Source: Deefgea rivuli DSM 18356
GTDB lineage: Bacteria > Pseudomonadota > Gammaproteobacteria > Burkholderiales > Chitinibacteraceae
DNA length: 64,000 bases
Direction: 5' to 3'
Assembly: GCF_000620145.1 (NCBI RefSeq)
Contig: NZ_JHVM01000013.1
Location: 62,001 to 126,000, forward strand
Shown: piece by piece, positions 33,256 to 42,175 of the stretch
Layout of the letters: every line of letters begins with the position of its first letter
Position numbering within the stretch: the stretch's first letter is position 1
Translations under genes and position numbers: made by a program
The notes under the pieces: model-generated
The model's database searches: none
What the model was told of the DNA's origin: nothing
Seen by the model: the letters and a program-made list of their open reading frames with translations, nothing else

Positions 33256-36030
33256 TTATTCCTCGGAAGGCGCAACATCGCGTGGTGGGAGTGGCGAAAA
33301 ATAGCCGATCAGCAGCAGTAAGACACCGACGCCAATAAACGCAATAATCCGCTCAATGCCGCTAATTCGCGATAAATCAAAGATAAATAGTTTAACGACA
33401 ACAACGCCAAGCAGTGCCGCCCCGACCAGCCACAAGGCGCGCTCAATCCTGCGTGTTGCGGCGAGCATCAGTGCTAAGGCGATCAGCGTCCAGAAAATCG
33501 TTAAACTCATTTGCACTAACATCGAGTCGGCCAGCGCATCGATTTGGTAAGCAATGTGCTGAGTGTGATGCAGCGTGCGCAGCAAGACGGCGTTCAGCCA
33601 CACAAAGATAGTTCCCCCTGTCGCAGCAAAAATCAAGGTATTAGGCCAAGCAAAATCAGGCCATTCATCTTTGATACGCACTAACCATAGTGCCAAAATC
33701 CCCAGCGTGAGCCATTGCATAATGTCGATGGGATTCAGTAGTGGCAAATAAGGCAGCGGTGCCATATTGCCATCGGCTTGTGCGCTGTAAATTCCCCACA
33801 AGTACAAAAAGGCACACACCGGCAATGGGCCGATTCCCCAATAAACACGGCGGTAATCGGCAACAGGCCATAAATCACCCAATTTGAGCAGCAAGAAAAT
33901 CGCCGCGCTAAGCGCCAATGGCCATGCAGTGAGTGACCAAACCCCTTCGGGTATATGCTTCAAAACTAATAGATTAAAGTCATGGGCGAATATACCCATT
34001 ATTAGCCATAAGCTAATAAGGTGTAGCGTTTCACTTAATATGCTTTGTTCTTCATCATCGTGGCGATGGAGCAGCCAGTAATTTACGGCGATGGCGATGG
34101 GCCAAATCAGATTGTTCAAGAAGAAACTGGATGGATCGAGAGCCAGTAGCGCTAAAACAATCGGCAATGCTTGCGTTGGCCAACGTGCGGCTAGCCACCA
34201 GCCTCGCTGCCAAATCACACTAAACACACCGCTGGTGATGACGGCTAGAACGACAAAGGCGAGATTACGCTGCGGCCAATCGATAAAATATTGGATTTCA
34301 TTGGCGTTGCCGCCGACCCACCATAGCAAACCCCAAGTGGCGAGAATCCAGCCTGCGCTGTGCAATGTGTCTTGATAGCGTAGCCAAAAATCATTGCGAA
34401 CTTTGTGCAGTTGCCAGCCACAAAACAGACCCGCCAGTGCCAACATCAGGCTGCCGATATAGTTGCCATTTAAAATGGGCGTAATGGCGTCGTGATGATT
34501 GTTCGCTAAAAAGCCGAGCCCAGCTAAAAATTGTAAAACGAGACCAAAGCTCAGCGCCAAACGGCGCTGCTGGCGCAAGCTGACCCAAACTACGCCAGCG
34601 CCTTCGAGCGCCCAAATTGCAGCGCTGACCTTGCCATCGAACGCCAGTGGAATTGCCAACGTGGCAAAGATAATTCCCAGCGCGAGCAAGGATTCGAGTA
34701 TGAGTTTCAAGCGTGGATTGTGTTGGCGGATTAAAAATAATCCCAGTCCTAAGTAAAACAGCGCCATAAGGACGGCGGAATACGCGAGGCCATATTCAAT
34801 GCCTTGCATCAATTTGGCTTGCAGCGCAAAGCAAACCATCGGTGTGCCAAAAACTAAAGTGCCATCGACGGGCGATTTGATTTCACAGCTTTGGCGTAGC
34901 GCATAGAGCACGCTGATGCCAACATAAAATAAGAAAAATAAAATGAGGAAAGGCAGGGTGCTAGCGAGTAGATCGGGATGATAAGACAGCGCCCCCCAGA
35001 ATGTCGCAATCGAAAAAGTGAAAACAAAGCCTAATAAATTGAGTGGTCGCCACGCTTTAAACCATGCCATACCAAAAATGCCAGAGTTTAAAATCGCGTA
35101 ATAGCTAAACAGCATCACATGGTTGCCGCCGCCAGTCGACGTGAGGATAGGCGCTAAAAAGCCGCCAATAATGCCCATCACCGCTAAAGAGCGTGCGTTT
35201 TGTAGAATTGCTAATGTGGCTGAGAAAATGCCAATGGCGACCAATAAACCCAGTGCTAAACCCGCGGGCAGCAATTGATACAGTTTGAGCGCGCCGAATA
35301 TCGTCATATACAGCACACCGATGCCGCCGCCCTGCAATATCAGTGCGTAATCTGATTTTTTGCTGCGCAGTCGCCAGCCGATCACCAATAAAGCCATCGC
35401 GCCCAGCGCAAGGCCAGTCAGGCGGTATTCAATCGGCAACATGCTGTTATCAGCGGCGTATTTCAGTAAAAAGCCTACGCCGAAAAATAAAATCAAGATC
35501 CCAACGCGCACGACGGTATTGCCACCCAATAGCCATGCTTTGGCTTTGCAAAACAGCTCTTCCAAAACGTCGGGTTGGCTAGGTGTGGTGATGGTTGTTG
35601 GGCGAGGCTGAGGACGAGGTGTTGCAGGTGTTGCAGGTGTTGCAGGTGTTGTGATGGTTGGGGTTGTAGTGGTTTCTGTAACTGATGTTGTGATGGGCGT
35701 GCTGCTAATGAGCGAGGGCGATACGACAGCAGGGCGGATGGTTTCGCTGGCAGATACTTCACTTGGCGCATCGCTGCTCGCTTGCCCTGTGCGCAGCGCT
35801 TGAACTTCTTGTTCTAAGCGTTGCACGCGGTTTTGTAGTTGTATCAATTGTTGATGTAAAGAGAGCGGGGCGCCGGCTGTGTTACTGGCGGCTGGCGGTT
35901 TACTGCGATTTTGGCTATCGATTAAATGCCCAATGATGCCACCAATCGCACCTAAAATTAGGGCAGAAGGCCATTCATAAATACTCCAGCCGAAAGCAAA
36001 ACCGATTAAAAATAAGAAAAACCGCAGCAT
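33256..36030 (-). CDS. DUF2339 large polytopic membrane protein
   Basis: Encodes 924 residues. Two N-terminal hydrophobic segments, a coiled coil (about 55-85, LHQQLIQLQNRVQRLEQEVQ), a Thr/Pro/Ala-rich linker (about 95-160) containing tandem ATP tripeptides, and then roughly 20 or more TM helices (about 170-915). EELFCKAKAWLLGGNTVVRVG followed by LFFGVGFLLKYA is the DUF2339 signature. Function unknown. It is the first gene of a two-gene operon with DUF3999. The linker DNA has 9 bp tandem repeats (near 35620-35651) that could vary in number. Confidence 0.88.
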   Translation of the reverse strand: MLRFFLFLIGFAFGWSIYEWPSALILGAIGGIIGHLIDSQNRSKPPAASNTAGAPLSLHQQLIQLQNRVQRLEQEVQALRTGQASSDAPSEVSASETIRPAVVSPSLISSTPITTSVTETTTTPTITTPATPATPATPRPQPRPTTITTPSQPDVLEELFCKAKAWLLGGNTVVRVGILILFFGVGFLLKYAADNSMLPIEYRLTGLALGAMALLVIGWRLRSKKSDYALILQGGGIGVLYMTIFGALKLYQLLPAGLALGLLVAIGIFSATLAILQNARSLAVMGIIGGFLAPILTSTGGGNHVMLFSYYAILNSGIFGMAWFKAWRPLNLLGFVFTFSIATFWGALSYHPDLLASTLPFLILFFLFYVGISVLYALRQSCEIKSPVDGTLVFGTPMVCFALQAKLMQGIEYGLAYSAVLMALFYLGLGLFLIRQHNPRLKLILESLLALGIIFATLAIPLAFDGKVSAAIWALEGAGVVWVSLRQQRRLALSFGLVLQFLAGLGFLANNHHDAITPILNGNYIGSLMLALAGLFCGWQLHKVRNDFWLRYQDTLHSAGWILATWGLLWWVGGNANEIQYFIDWPQRNLAFVVLAVITSGVFSVIWQRGWWLAARWPTQALPIVLALLALDPSSFFLNNLIWPIAIAVNYWLLHRHDDEEQSILSETLHLISLWLIMGIFAHDFNLLVLKHIPEGVWSLTAWPLALSAAIFLLLKLGDLWPVADYRRVYWGIGPLPVCAFLYLWGIYSAQADGNMAPLPYLPLLNPIDIMQWLTLGILALWLVRIKDEWPDFAWPNTLIFAATGGTIFVWLNAVLLRTLHHTQHIAYQIDALADSMLVQMSLTIFWTLIALALMLAATRRIERALWLVGAALLGVVVVKLFIFDLSRISGIERIIAFIGVGVLLLLIGYFSPLPPRDVAPSEE

Positions 36031-36220
36031 AGCGCACGCCTAAAAGTAACTGTGCTGTCATCATAATGTATTTTTAATAATCAGTTATGCGAGGATCGGT
36101 TTTTTCGATGTGTTGACTATATGGCATATTTTTGTAAAATTATCCGTGTAAAGACTTTTTGTTTTTTAGTGGTAAAAGTACAACGAATTGTTTTAAAAGT
36201 GCACGTATTATCACTTCTAT

Positions 36221-36292
36221 GGAACGCGCCTTGAACACGCTACCAGACGAGAGAACCACCGAATGCCCCATCCTGAACAATGGGGCATTTTT
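36221..36292 (+). ncRNA. Candidate small RNA, unit 1 of a tandem pair
   Basis: Starts GGAACGCG..TTGAACACGC and ends in the hairpin ATGCCCCAT / ATGGGGCAT (loop CCTGAACA) followed by TTTTTACG. TATTAT (36206-36211) is placed as a -10 box. A second possible promoter, TTGACT-16-TAAAAT, lies at 36113-36140. Unit 2 repeats the whole arrangement, and one stem pair changes from A-T to G-C, consistent with an RNA structure. No protein of merit is encoded. Confidence 0.5.
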
Positions 36293-36418
36293 ACGTCGGT
36301 GCTATCGCTGAGTAATGGCTATTTCAGTTTATCTCGTGGCTTATATGAAAAAATACACGCTGAATTGGGTATAAATGCAAAGTTAGAAAACACGTTAAAC
36401 GTTATTATTATTTCTGTT

Positions 36419-36478
36419 GGAACGCGATTGAACACGCAGCAAGACACTATGCCCCGTACTGAACGACGGGGCATTTTT
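36419..36478 (+). ncRNA. Candidate small RNA, unit 2 of a tandem pair
   Basis: Starts GGAACGCGATTGAACACGC and ends in ATGCCCCGT / ACGGGGCAT (loop ACTGAACG) followed by TTTTTACG. TTAGAA-17-TATTAT (36383-36411) is a plausible promoter. It shares start, loop core (CTGAAC) and terminator tail with unit 1, 198 bases upstream. Confidence 0.5.
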
Positions 36479-36501
36479 ACGTTTGGAATTAAGAAAGACA
36501 T

Positions 36502-36535
36502 AAAAAATGCCGCCCTTAAAGAGAGCGGCATTTTT
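36502..36535 (-). terminator. Terminator of ctpA
   Basis: AAAAAATGCCGC / GCGGCATTTTT stem; on the minus strand it ends in a T-run 14 bases after the ctpA stop. It could also stop + transcripts from the sRNA-like units. Confidence 0.85.
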
Positions 36536-36549
36536 GGTGCTACAGATGT

Positions 36550-37998
36550 TTATTTGATGCTTGGCTTGTCTTTGTTGAGCATCAGTTGCTGAACTTTGAG
36601 CACGCTAATCGCTTGTTGCAATTGGTAGTCTGACTTAGATACCAATTCACGCGGATTTTCATCGGCCTCAGCAGCGCTGGCATTAGTTTTGGCTGGTTTT
36701 TTAGTTTCAACTTTAACTGGCGCTGGCGTTGCCGCTACTTTGCCGGCGTCTTTATCCGTTGGATTATCCAAATGCTTGCCCAAATCGGCTTCACGCAGGC
36801 GGAATCCATTGTCTTCTTTACCGCTGAGCGTTGCGTCTTCAACGATAATATCAGGGGTAATGCCCTTGGCTTGAATAGACCTGCCGGCTGGCGTGAAATA
36901 CCTAGCAGTCGTTAATTTCAAGGCGCTCTTCGCGTCAATTGGCAGAATCGTTTGTACCGAGCCTTTACCGAAGGTTTGCGTACCGACGACCAAAGCGCGT
37001 TTGTGATCTTGCAGCGCACCAGCGACAATTTCAGATGCAGAGGCTGAGCCACTATTGACCAAGACAACCAGCGGAACGGTCTTCACTTCCGGTGGCAGGT
37101 TTTTAAAGAAGTCTTTTTTGCTATCGCGTTGGTAATATTGCGGATTCGCTGTGAGCTTGATTTTCGAATCGGCAACACGGCCTTCGGTGTACACGACTAG
37201 CGCATCTTTAGGTAAGAATGCGGCAGAGACGCCGACTGCACCATCGAGCAAACCACCCGGATCATTACGCAAATCAAGCACGATGCCTTTGAGTGGCGCT
37301 TTGTTTTCTTTGTACAGCGCTTCAATGGCTTCGCCGAGTTTTTCAGAGGTGTGCTCTTGGAACTGCGTCACGCGGATATAGCCGTAACCGGGTTCGGCCA
37401 GTTTGAATTTCACCGATTGCACTTTGATGATTGCGCGTTTGAGCGTAATCACAATTGGTTTGCCTTCGCCTTTACGCAGTAAAGTCAACGTTACTGGCTC
37501 ACCCACTTTACCGCGCATTTTCGACACGGCTTCATTGAGCGTTAAGCCTTGAACTTGAACATCACCAATTTTGACAATAAAGTCACCGGCTTTCACACCA
37601 GCACGATAGGCAGGAGAATCTTCAATCGGCGAAACGACGCGAACAAGGCCGTCTTCCATATTAACTTCTATTCCGAGTCCACCGAACTCGCCTTGGGTAT
37701 TCACTTTGAGTTCTTTGAACGCTTCTTCATCAAGGTAAGACGAGTGCGGATCAAGACCCGCTACCATGCCTTTGATGGCTTCGTTGATGAGTTTTTTGTC
37801 ATCCACAGGCTCGACATAGCTTTGCTTGATGACGCCAAATACGGTTGAAAATGCACGCAATTCATCAATCGGTAGCGGATTGCTGACCGTTTCTTTATCG
37901 GCTGTCGCATTAAATGACAGACTAATGGCGACACCGAGTCCAGCGCCGGCAGCAATGAGGCTGACTTTTTTCCAGCGACTGTAGGCTTTATTCGACAT
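36550..37998 (-). CDS. ctpA: Carboxyl-terminal processing protease CtpA (S41)
   Basis: Encodes 482 residues. N-terminal signal/anchor (about 10-32), a helical domain, PDZ (about 95-180, with FGGLGIEV and SPAYRAGVKAGDFI) and the S41 catalytic core. The catalytic Ser is in VNSGSASASEI and the Lys in GTQTFGKGSVQ, about 26 residues later. A Lys/Ala/Pro-rich region (about 415-450) precedes the end. It cleaves periplasmic substrates at their C-termini, including peptidoglycan hydrolases in some bacteria. Third gene of gpmI-envC-ctpA; a GCAAAAGTTTT element sits between envC and ctpA. Confidence 0.94.
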   Translation of the reverse strand: MSNKAYSRWKKVSLIAAGAGLGVAISLSFNATADKETVSNPLPIDELRAFSTVFGVIKQSYVEPVDDKKLINEAIKGMVAGLDPHSSYLDEEAFKELKVNTQGEFGGLGIEVNMEDGLVRVVSPIEDSPAYRAGVKAGDFIVKIGDVQVQGLTLNEAVSKMRGKVGEPVTLTLLRKGEGKPIVITLKRAIIKVQSVKFKLAEPGYGYIRVTQFQEHTSEKLGEAIEALYKENKAPLKGIVLDLRNDPGGLLDGAVGVSAAFLPKDALVVYTEGRVADSKIKLTANPQYYQRDSKKDFFKNLPPEVKTVPLVVLVNSGSASASEIVAGALQDHKRALVVGTQTFGKGSVQTILPIDAKSALKLTTARYFTPAGRSIQAKGITPDIIVEDATLSGKEDNGFRLREADLGKHLDNPTDKDAGKVAATPAPVKVETKKPAKTNASAAEADENPRELVSKSDYQLQQAISVLKVQQLMLNKDKPSIK

Positions 37999-38056
37999 CC
38001 GTTTATATCCTGTATGTAATCGTTAAGGCTTTAGTGGCCTAATTCATTGACTGCAT

Positions 38057-38104
38057 GCAAAAGTTTTATGGCAATCAGATCAATTGCGGCAAGAAAACTT
38101 TTGC
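38057..38104. repeat. GCAAAAGTTTT-family palindromic element, short copy
   Basis: 48 bp with perfect 11 bp terminal inverted repeats, GCAAAAGTTTT / AAAACTTTTGC, extended by GGC/GCC. It lies between envC and ctpA. Other members are at 46994-47080 and (degenerate) 17645-17747. Confidence 0.75.
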
Positions 38105-38113
38105 GTAATTAAT

Positions 38114-39502
38114 TTATTTAACCCATGCCGCCGGATCAAGCGGGCGGCTGTTTTGGCGTATTTCAAAGTATACGCCGGAATCTGCCATTCCGCCGCTATT
38201 GCCCGCGTTGGCAATATTGTCACCGGCTTTAACTGTATCGCCTACCCGTTTCAACAGGCTTTCATTTGCGCCGTAAAGGCTCATATAGCCGCCACCATGA
38301 TCGACAATCATCAAATTACCAAAGCCGCGTAACCAATCGGCAAAGACAATTCGCCCTGAGGCCACGGCATGCACCGATTCGCCGGTATTGGTGCGGATAA
38401 ATAGGCCTTTCCAAGTGCCACCTTCACCGCGTGCAGCGCCAAAGCGGCCAATGATTTCGCCTTTGGCGGGTAAGCGCATCTTTCCTTTGAGCGATACAAA
38501 GCTCGCGCCAGCTTGGCTGGCGTCCGGCACGGTATTATTTACGCCACTTGGTGTTGGGGCTGATTCTTCTTTTGGTTCTGGTGGTGCGCTTGGTGCAGGT
38601 TTTCCCGCTGACTTGGCGGCTTGTTCTAATTTGGCTTGGCGTGCTGCGCGTTCTAATTTGGCTTTGGCTTGCGCTGCTGCACGTTTTTCTGCGGCTTGTT
38701 TCTCCGCTTGTTTTTGTTTCGCGGCTTCTCGAGCACGTGCGATTTCTTGCTGTTTGATGATCGCATTAAGGCGGTCAATCAGCTGCGTTACGCGTTTTTC
38801 ATCGGCAGCGAGCTTTTGGATTTGATTGCGCTGCGTGCTAATCGTTTGTGATAGCTCGCTCAGCAGCTCTTTTTTCTCTTGCTGTTGCGATACGAGCTCT
38901 TGGCGCTGGCGTTGCTTGTTATTGGCGATTTCTTGTAAGCGGTCATTTTTTTCTTGAATCGCATCCGCCAGAAGATTGAGCTCGCTAAGCTGGCCCTCTA
39001 GTTTTTTAGCAATATCTTGCTGCGATTTTGCAATGTAGCGGTAATAGCTCAGATCGCGACCCGCTTGGCCTGGATCTTTTTGATTCAGCAGCAAGCGCCA
39101 TGCTTCGGTATTACCCGTTTTATAACGGCTTTTGAGTAATTCGCTGAGGCGTTTTTGGCTGGCCTGAATATGTTGGCGAGTATTGCTAATGTCTTGCTGC
39201 AAACTAGCGAGTTCAGCGGCTGTGAGTTGCCTCTCGTTTGCGAGTTCATTCAGGACGCGATTAGCTTCTGAAATTGAGCTTTCCGAAGTTTTGAGCGCAT
39301 CGGCGGCTTCCGAACGATTCGATTCGTTGGCGGATAGGTCTTTCTGGAGTTGCTTAATTTGCCCGCGTAGCTCTTGCAGTTCGGCTTGTTTAGCCTCAGG
39401 AACACTCGCTGTGTTGGCCGTTTTGGCTTGGGGCGCAGCTAAGGCGGTATTAAAAATACCAGTGGTGATCATCAGGAGGAGGGGGAGTAGTCGTCGCAGC
39501 AC
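38114..39502 (-). CDS. envC: Murein hydrolase activator EnvC
   Basis: Encodes 462 residues. Signal peptide (to about residue 22), a long coiled coil (about 30-290: QLQKDLSANESNRSEAADA, RQELVSQQQEKKELLSEL and similar) and a C-terminal LytM/M23 domain (about 335-462) with KGLFIRTNTGESVHAVASG and IVDHGGGYMSLYG. The first HxxxD zinc motif of active M23 enzymes is missing (RTNTGE), as in E. coli EnvC, so it is an activator of amidases during septum splitting, not an enzyme. An Ala/Lys-rich repeat follows the coil. Middle gene of gpmI-envC-ctpA. Confidence 0.92.
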   Translation of the reverse strand: MLRRLLPLLLMITTGIFNTALAAPQAKTANTASVPEAKQAELQELRGQIKQLQKDLSANESNRSEAADALKTSESSISEANRVLNELANERQLTAAELASLQQDISNTRQHIQASQKRLSELLKSRYKTGNTEAWRLLLNQKDPGQAGRDLSYYRYIAKSQQDIAKKLEGQLSELNLLADAIQEKNDRLQEIANNKQRQRQELVSQQQEKKELLSELSQTISTQRNQIQKLAADEKRVTQLIDRLNAIIKQQEIARAREAAKQKQAEKQAAEKRAAAQAKAKLERAARQAKLEQAAKSAGKPAPSAPPEPKEESAPTPSGVNNTVPDASQAGASFVSLKGKMRLPAKGEIIGRFGAARGEGGTWKGLFIRTNTGESVHAVASGRIVFADWLRGFGNLMIVDHGGGYMSLYGANESLLKRVGDTVKAGDNIANAGNSGGMADSGVYFEIRQNSRPLDPAAWVK

Positions 39503-39624
39503 TAAAATCGACTCGAATCAATAATCATTAGAAACGCTACTGTACGCGAATCGTTGCGACGACTAAACCCTTAGTATGGTTCGCGGTGCGATTCAGTGAG
39601 AATCACATCGCTTTTGGTACTTTT

Positions 39625-41157
39625 TTACAAAAACTTAATCAACGATGTACCTGTCATTTCTGCAGGCTGCGCCACGCCCATCATTGCCAGTAACGATGGT
39701 GCAATGTCTTGCAGTGCGCCGGCCGGTGCTAAACGTGCTTCACGGCCCACGTAGCAAAATGGCACGAGATCAGTGGTGTGCTGCGTATGCGCTTGGCCTG
39801 AGTCTTTGTCGAACATCATTTCGCAATTGCCATGATCGGCGGTAATGATGACTTCGCCGCCAATCGCCAATTGCGCTGCAACGACTTTGCCTACGCATTC
39901 GTCGAGTGTTTCAACGGCTTTGACCGCAGCATCAAAAATCCCGCTATGGCCGACCATATCGCCGTTGGCGTAGTTACAGATAATCGCGGCGTATTGACGG
40001 CTTTCGATGGCAGCGATGAGTTTATCGGTCACTTCGTGTGCTGACATTTCAGGTTTCAAATCGTAAGTGGCTACTTTTGGCGATGGCACCAAAATACGAT
40101 CTTCACCGGCGTATTCGCTTTCTTCACCGCCCGACAGGAAGTAGGTGACGTGAGGATATTTTTCAGTTTCGGCAATCCGTAATTGCTTCAAGCCCAAACT
40201 CGCGACGTATTCACCAAAGCCGTTTTGTACTTTCGGCTTGGTGTAGGCGACGGGGTGATTGTAGGCTGAGCCGTAATCGGTGGCGGTGCAGAAGTAGCCA
40301 AACGCCGGTTGGCGTTGTGGATGTTCAAAGCTGCTGAAACCTGTCGTAGTGAGGGCGCTGGTGAGTTGACGTGCACGGTCGGCGCGGAAATTCATAAAGA
40401 TCACCGCATCGCCATCACTCATTTGCGTAGGCTCGCCAATCACGGTGGCAGAAACGAATTCGTCGTTTTCATCACGTTTATACGCGTCTTCCAAGCCTTC
40501 GATCGCGGTTGGGGCGCTGTACAGTCCGATGCCATCAACGATGAGTTTGTAGGCTGGCTCTACGCGCTCCCAACGGTTGTCGCGGTCCATCGCCCAGTAG
40601 CGACCGACGATGCCGACGATTTTCGCGCCATTGGCGTCGCAAACGGCTTGCAGCTTGTCGATATAGCGTTCTGCGCTGCGTGGTGGCGTGTCGCGGCCGT
40701 CCAAGAAGGCATGCACGCGAATATCGCTCACGCCCGCCTCATGTGCGGCTTTAATCAGCGCAAACACATGCGCTTCGTGACAGTGCACACCACCATCGGA
40801 CATCAAGCCCATAATATGCAAAGCTTTGCCGCTGTTTTTGGCGGAATCAATCGCTGCTTTAAGCACTGGATTGTCTTTCAGTGTATTGTCGGCTACATCA
40901 CAATCAATTCGGCTGATGTCTTGTTGCACGATGCGACCTGCGCCAATATTCAGGTGGCCGACTTCAGAATTACCAAATTGACCCGCTGGCAAGCCAACGA
41001 ATTGCTCAGAAGCATTGATGGTCGTAAATGGGTATTGGCTGAAAAGGCGGTCGAAATGATGCTTGCGGGCGTGTAAAATGGCATTGTCATTGCCGCCAGT
41101 GCGGTAACCAAAACCATCCAAAATTAAAAGTAAAACAGGCGTGATTGCTTGCGTCAT
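39625..41157 (-). CDS. gpmI: 2,3-bisphosphoglycerate-independent phosphoglycerate mutase
   Basis: Encodes 510 residues, the usual family length. The alkaline-phosphatase-like fold has metal ligands in LILDGFG (near residue 14) and TADHGNCEMM (near 440), and the phosphoserine nucleophile Ser64 in GNSEVGHLNIGAGR. MGLMSDGGVHCHEAH and FLDGRDTPP follow. It interconverts 3- and 2-phosphoglycerate using Mn2+ in glycolysis and gluconeogenesis. First gene of the gpmI-envC-ctpA cluster. Confidence 0.97.
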   Translation of the reverse strand: MTQAITPVLLLILDGFGYRTGGNDNAILHARKHHFDRLFSQYPFTTINASEQFVGLPAGQFGNSEVGHLNIGAGRIVQQDISRIDCDVADNTLKDNPVLKAAIDSAKNSGKALHIMGLMSDGGVHCHEAHVFALIKAAHEAGVSDIRVHAFLDGRDTPPRSAERYIDKLQAVCDANGAKIVGIVGRYWAMDRDNRWERVEPAYKLIVDGIGLYSAPTAIEGLEDAYKRDENDEFVSATVIGEPTQMSDGDAVIFMNFRADRARQLTSALTTTGFSSFEHPQRQPAFGYFCTATDYGSAYNHPVAYTKPKVQNGFGEYVASLGLKQLRIAETEKYPHVTYFLSGGEESEYAGEDRILVPSPKVATYDLKPEMSAHEVTDKLIAAIESRQYAAIICNYANGDMVGHSGIFDAAVKAVETLDECVGKVVAAQLAIGGEVIITADHGNCEMMFDKDSGQAHTQHTTDLVPFCYVGREARLAPAGALQDIAPSLLAMMGVAQPAEMTGTSLIKFL

Positions 41158-41296
41158 ATCTCGGTCCTTGAGGCTGAAGTAGAAAGGGTGAAATCGCGTG
41201 GCGCGTAATTTAATCTGTGAGTTCGGTTGGAATCAATTTCAATTATATGTAGTATTCTAACCTAAGCCGGTATCATGCCGTGGTCGTTTAGTCTTT

Positions 41297-41325
41297 TTGC
41301 TGATTGAAAGCAGAAAAAATAAAAT
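41297..41325 (+). promoter_or_regulatory. Sigma-70-like promoter of the ArsR-type gene
   Basis: TTGCTG (41297), 17-base spacer, TAAAAT (41320-41325), 28 bases before the ATG. Confidence 0.5.
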
Positions 41326-41352
41326 TAGATTTAAAGAAAAAAGATAAGAGAC

Positions 41353-41658
41353 ATGATGGATTCTATTGCACTAATGGACGACGAGCACATTGATCAAGCC
41401 TCCCGCGCGATGAAGGCCATGTCGCACCCGCTGCGTTTGAAAATTTTATGTGTGCTAGCCGATCAAGAAGTCAGCGTGCAAGATATCGTGGAACGCGTAG
41501 GAACGACGCAATCGAATATCTCTCAGCATTTGGCGCTGATGCGCGAGAAAGGCGTGCTGCGTACACGTAAAGATGCGAACCGCGTGTTTTACCGTGTTGG
41601 CGATCAGCGCACTTTAGAAGTCGTCGCGATGATGCGCGACGTGTTCTGCGGATTTTAG
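41353..41658 (+). CDS. ArsR-family winged-helix transcription regulator
   Basis: Encodes 101 residues (a second ATG lies one codon further). The HTH is clear: KAMSHPLRLKILCVLADQEV, then VQDIVERVGTTQSNISQHLA, LMREKGVLRTRKDANRVFYR (wing). It lacks the ELCVCDL metal motif of ArsR/SmtB and has a single Cys near the end (VFCGF), so it may be a redox or sulfur sensor of the SqrR/BigR-like kind, or sense something else. It is divergent from gpmI and convergent with the thioredoxin-like gene. Confidence 0.88.
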   Translation: MMDSIALMDDEHIDQASRAMKAMSHPLRLKILCVLADQEVSVQDIVERVGTTQSNISQHLALMREKGVLRTRKDANRVFYRVGDQRTLEVVAMMRDVFCGF

Positions 41659-41705
41659 GGTATTGGCTTGTAGCCATTGATCAGCAATGGCTACGTTGAT
41701 ATACC
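41659..41705. repeat. Dispersed 45-47 bp palindrome, copy 5
   Basis: GGTATTGGCTTGTAGCCATTG, ATCAG, then CAATGGCTACGTTGATATACC. The inner 10 bp stem GTAGCCATTG / CAATGGCTAC is perfect. It fills the whole gap between two convergent genes and may double as a terminator, though there is no T-run. Confidence 0.75.
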
Positions 41706-42175
41706 TACTTGGTTAGCGCTTTAAGCTGACCGTCTAGTTTTTCCTTGCTCAGCCTTCCCAATTCCTTTGCAATTAGATTTCCCTTGGCGTCGAAAATGAC
41801 GGTAAAGGGCAGGCCGCCTTGCACATTGCCTTGCGCGCGCATCATCTCCATTGCGCTATTGCCGCCAATCAGAGTGGGAAAGTTCACTTTGTATTGCTTT
41901 ACAAAAGTGCTGACGGGTGCGACATCATCAATTGCAATACCGATGAACTGTACTTTGCCCTGATACTTCTTCTGTAATTCGACTAATTCTGGCATTTCTT
42001 GTCGGCACGGCCCACACCACGTTGCCCAGTAATTCACCACTAGCGGTTTACCCTGCCATTGCTTGATGGCCTGCGGCTTGCCGGCTAAATCGTTAAAGCT
42101 GGCGGCCATAAAATCGGCAGCCTGTGCCAAATTTGCGAGCGCCATCAGGCTGGCGGCGAGGATTAGTTTTTTCAT
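41705..42175 (-). CDS. TlpA-like periplasmic thiol-disulfide reductase
   Basis: Encodes 156 residues. Signal peptide (LAASLMALANLAQA, to about residue 19), then a thioredoxin fold with active site WATWCGPCRQEMPEL (Cys near 54 and 57) and the cis-Pro segment GGLPFTVIFD. It is of TlpA/ResA type, keeping partner thiols reduced (cytochrome c maturation or similar). The start overlaps the dsbD stop by four bases (ATGA), so it probably receives electrons from the DsbD encoded upstream. Confidence 0.9.
   Translation of the reverse strand: MKKLILAASLMALANLAQAADFMAASFNDLAGKPQAIKQWQGKPLVVNYWATWCGPCRQEMPELVELQKKYQGKVQFIGIAIDDVAPVSTFVKQYKVNFPTLIGGNSAMEMMRAQGNVQGGLPFTVIFDAKGNLIAKELGRLSKEKLDGQLKALTK

Noticed and set aside
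36263-36592. 109-residue frame through the tandem hairpins
   Set aside because: It runs through two terminator-like hairpins and into the end of ctpA; its apparent start lies within the first hairpin. The RNA interpretation explains the conservation better.
40309-41076. 255-residue open frame antisense to gpmI
   Set aside because: It is the shadow of a well-conserved gene with strongly biased codons; no ribosome-binding site and no recognisable protein pattern.
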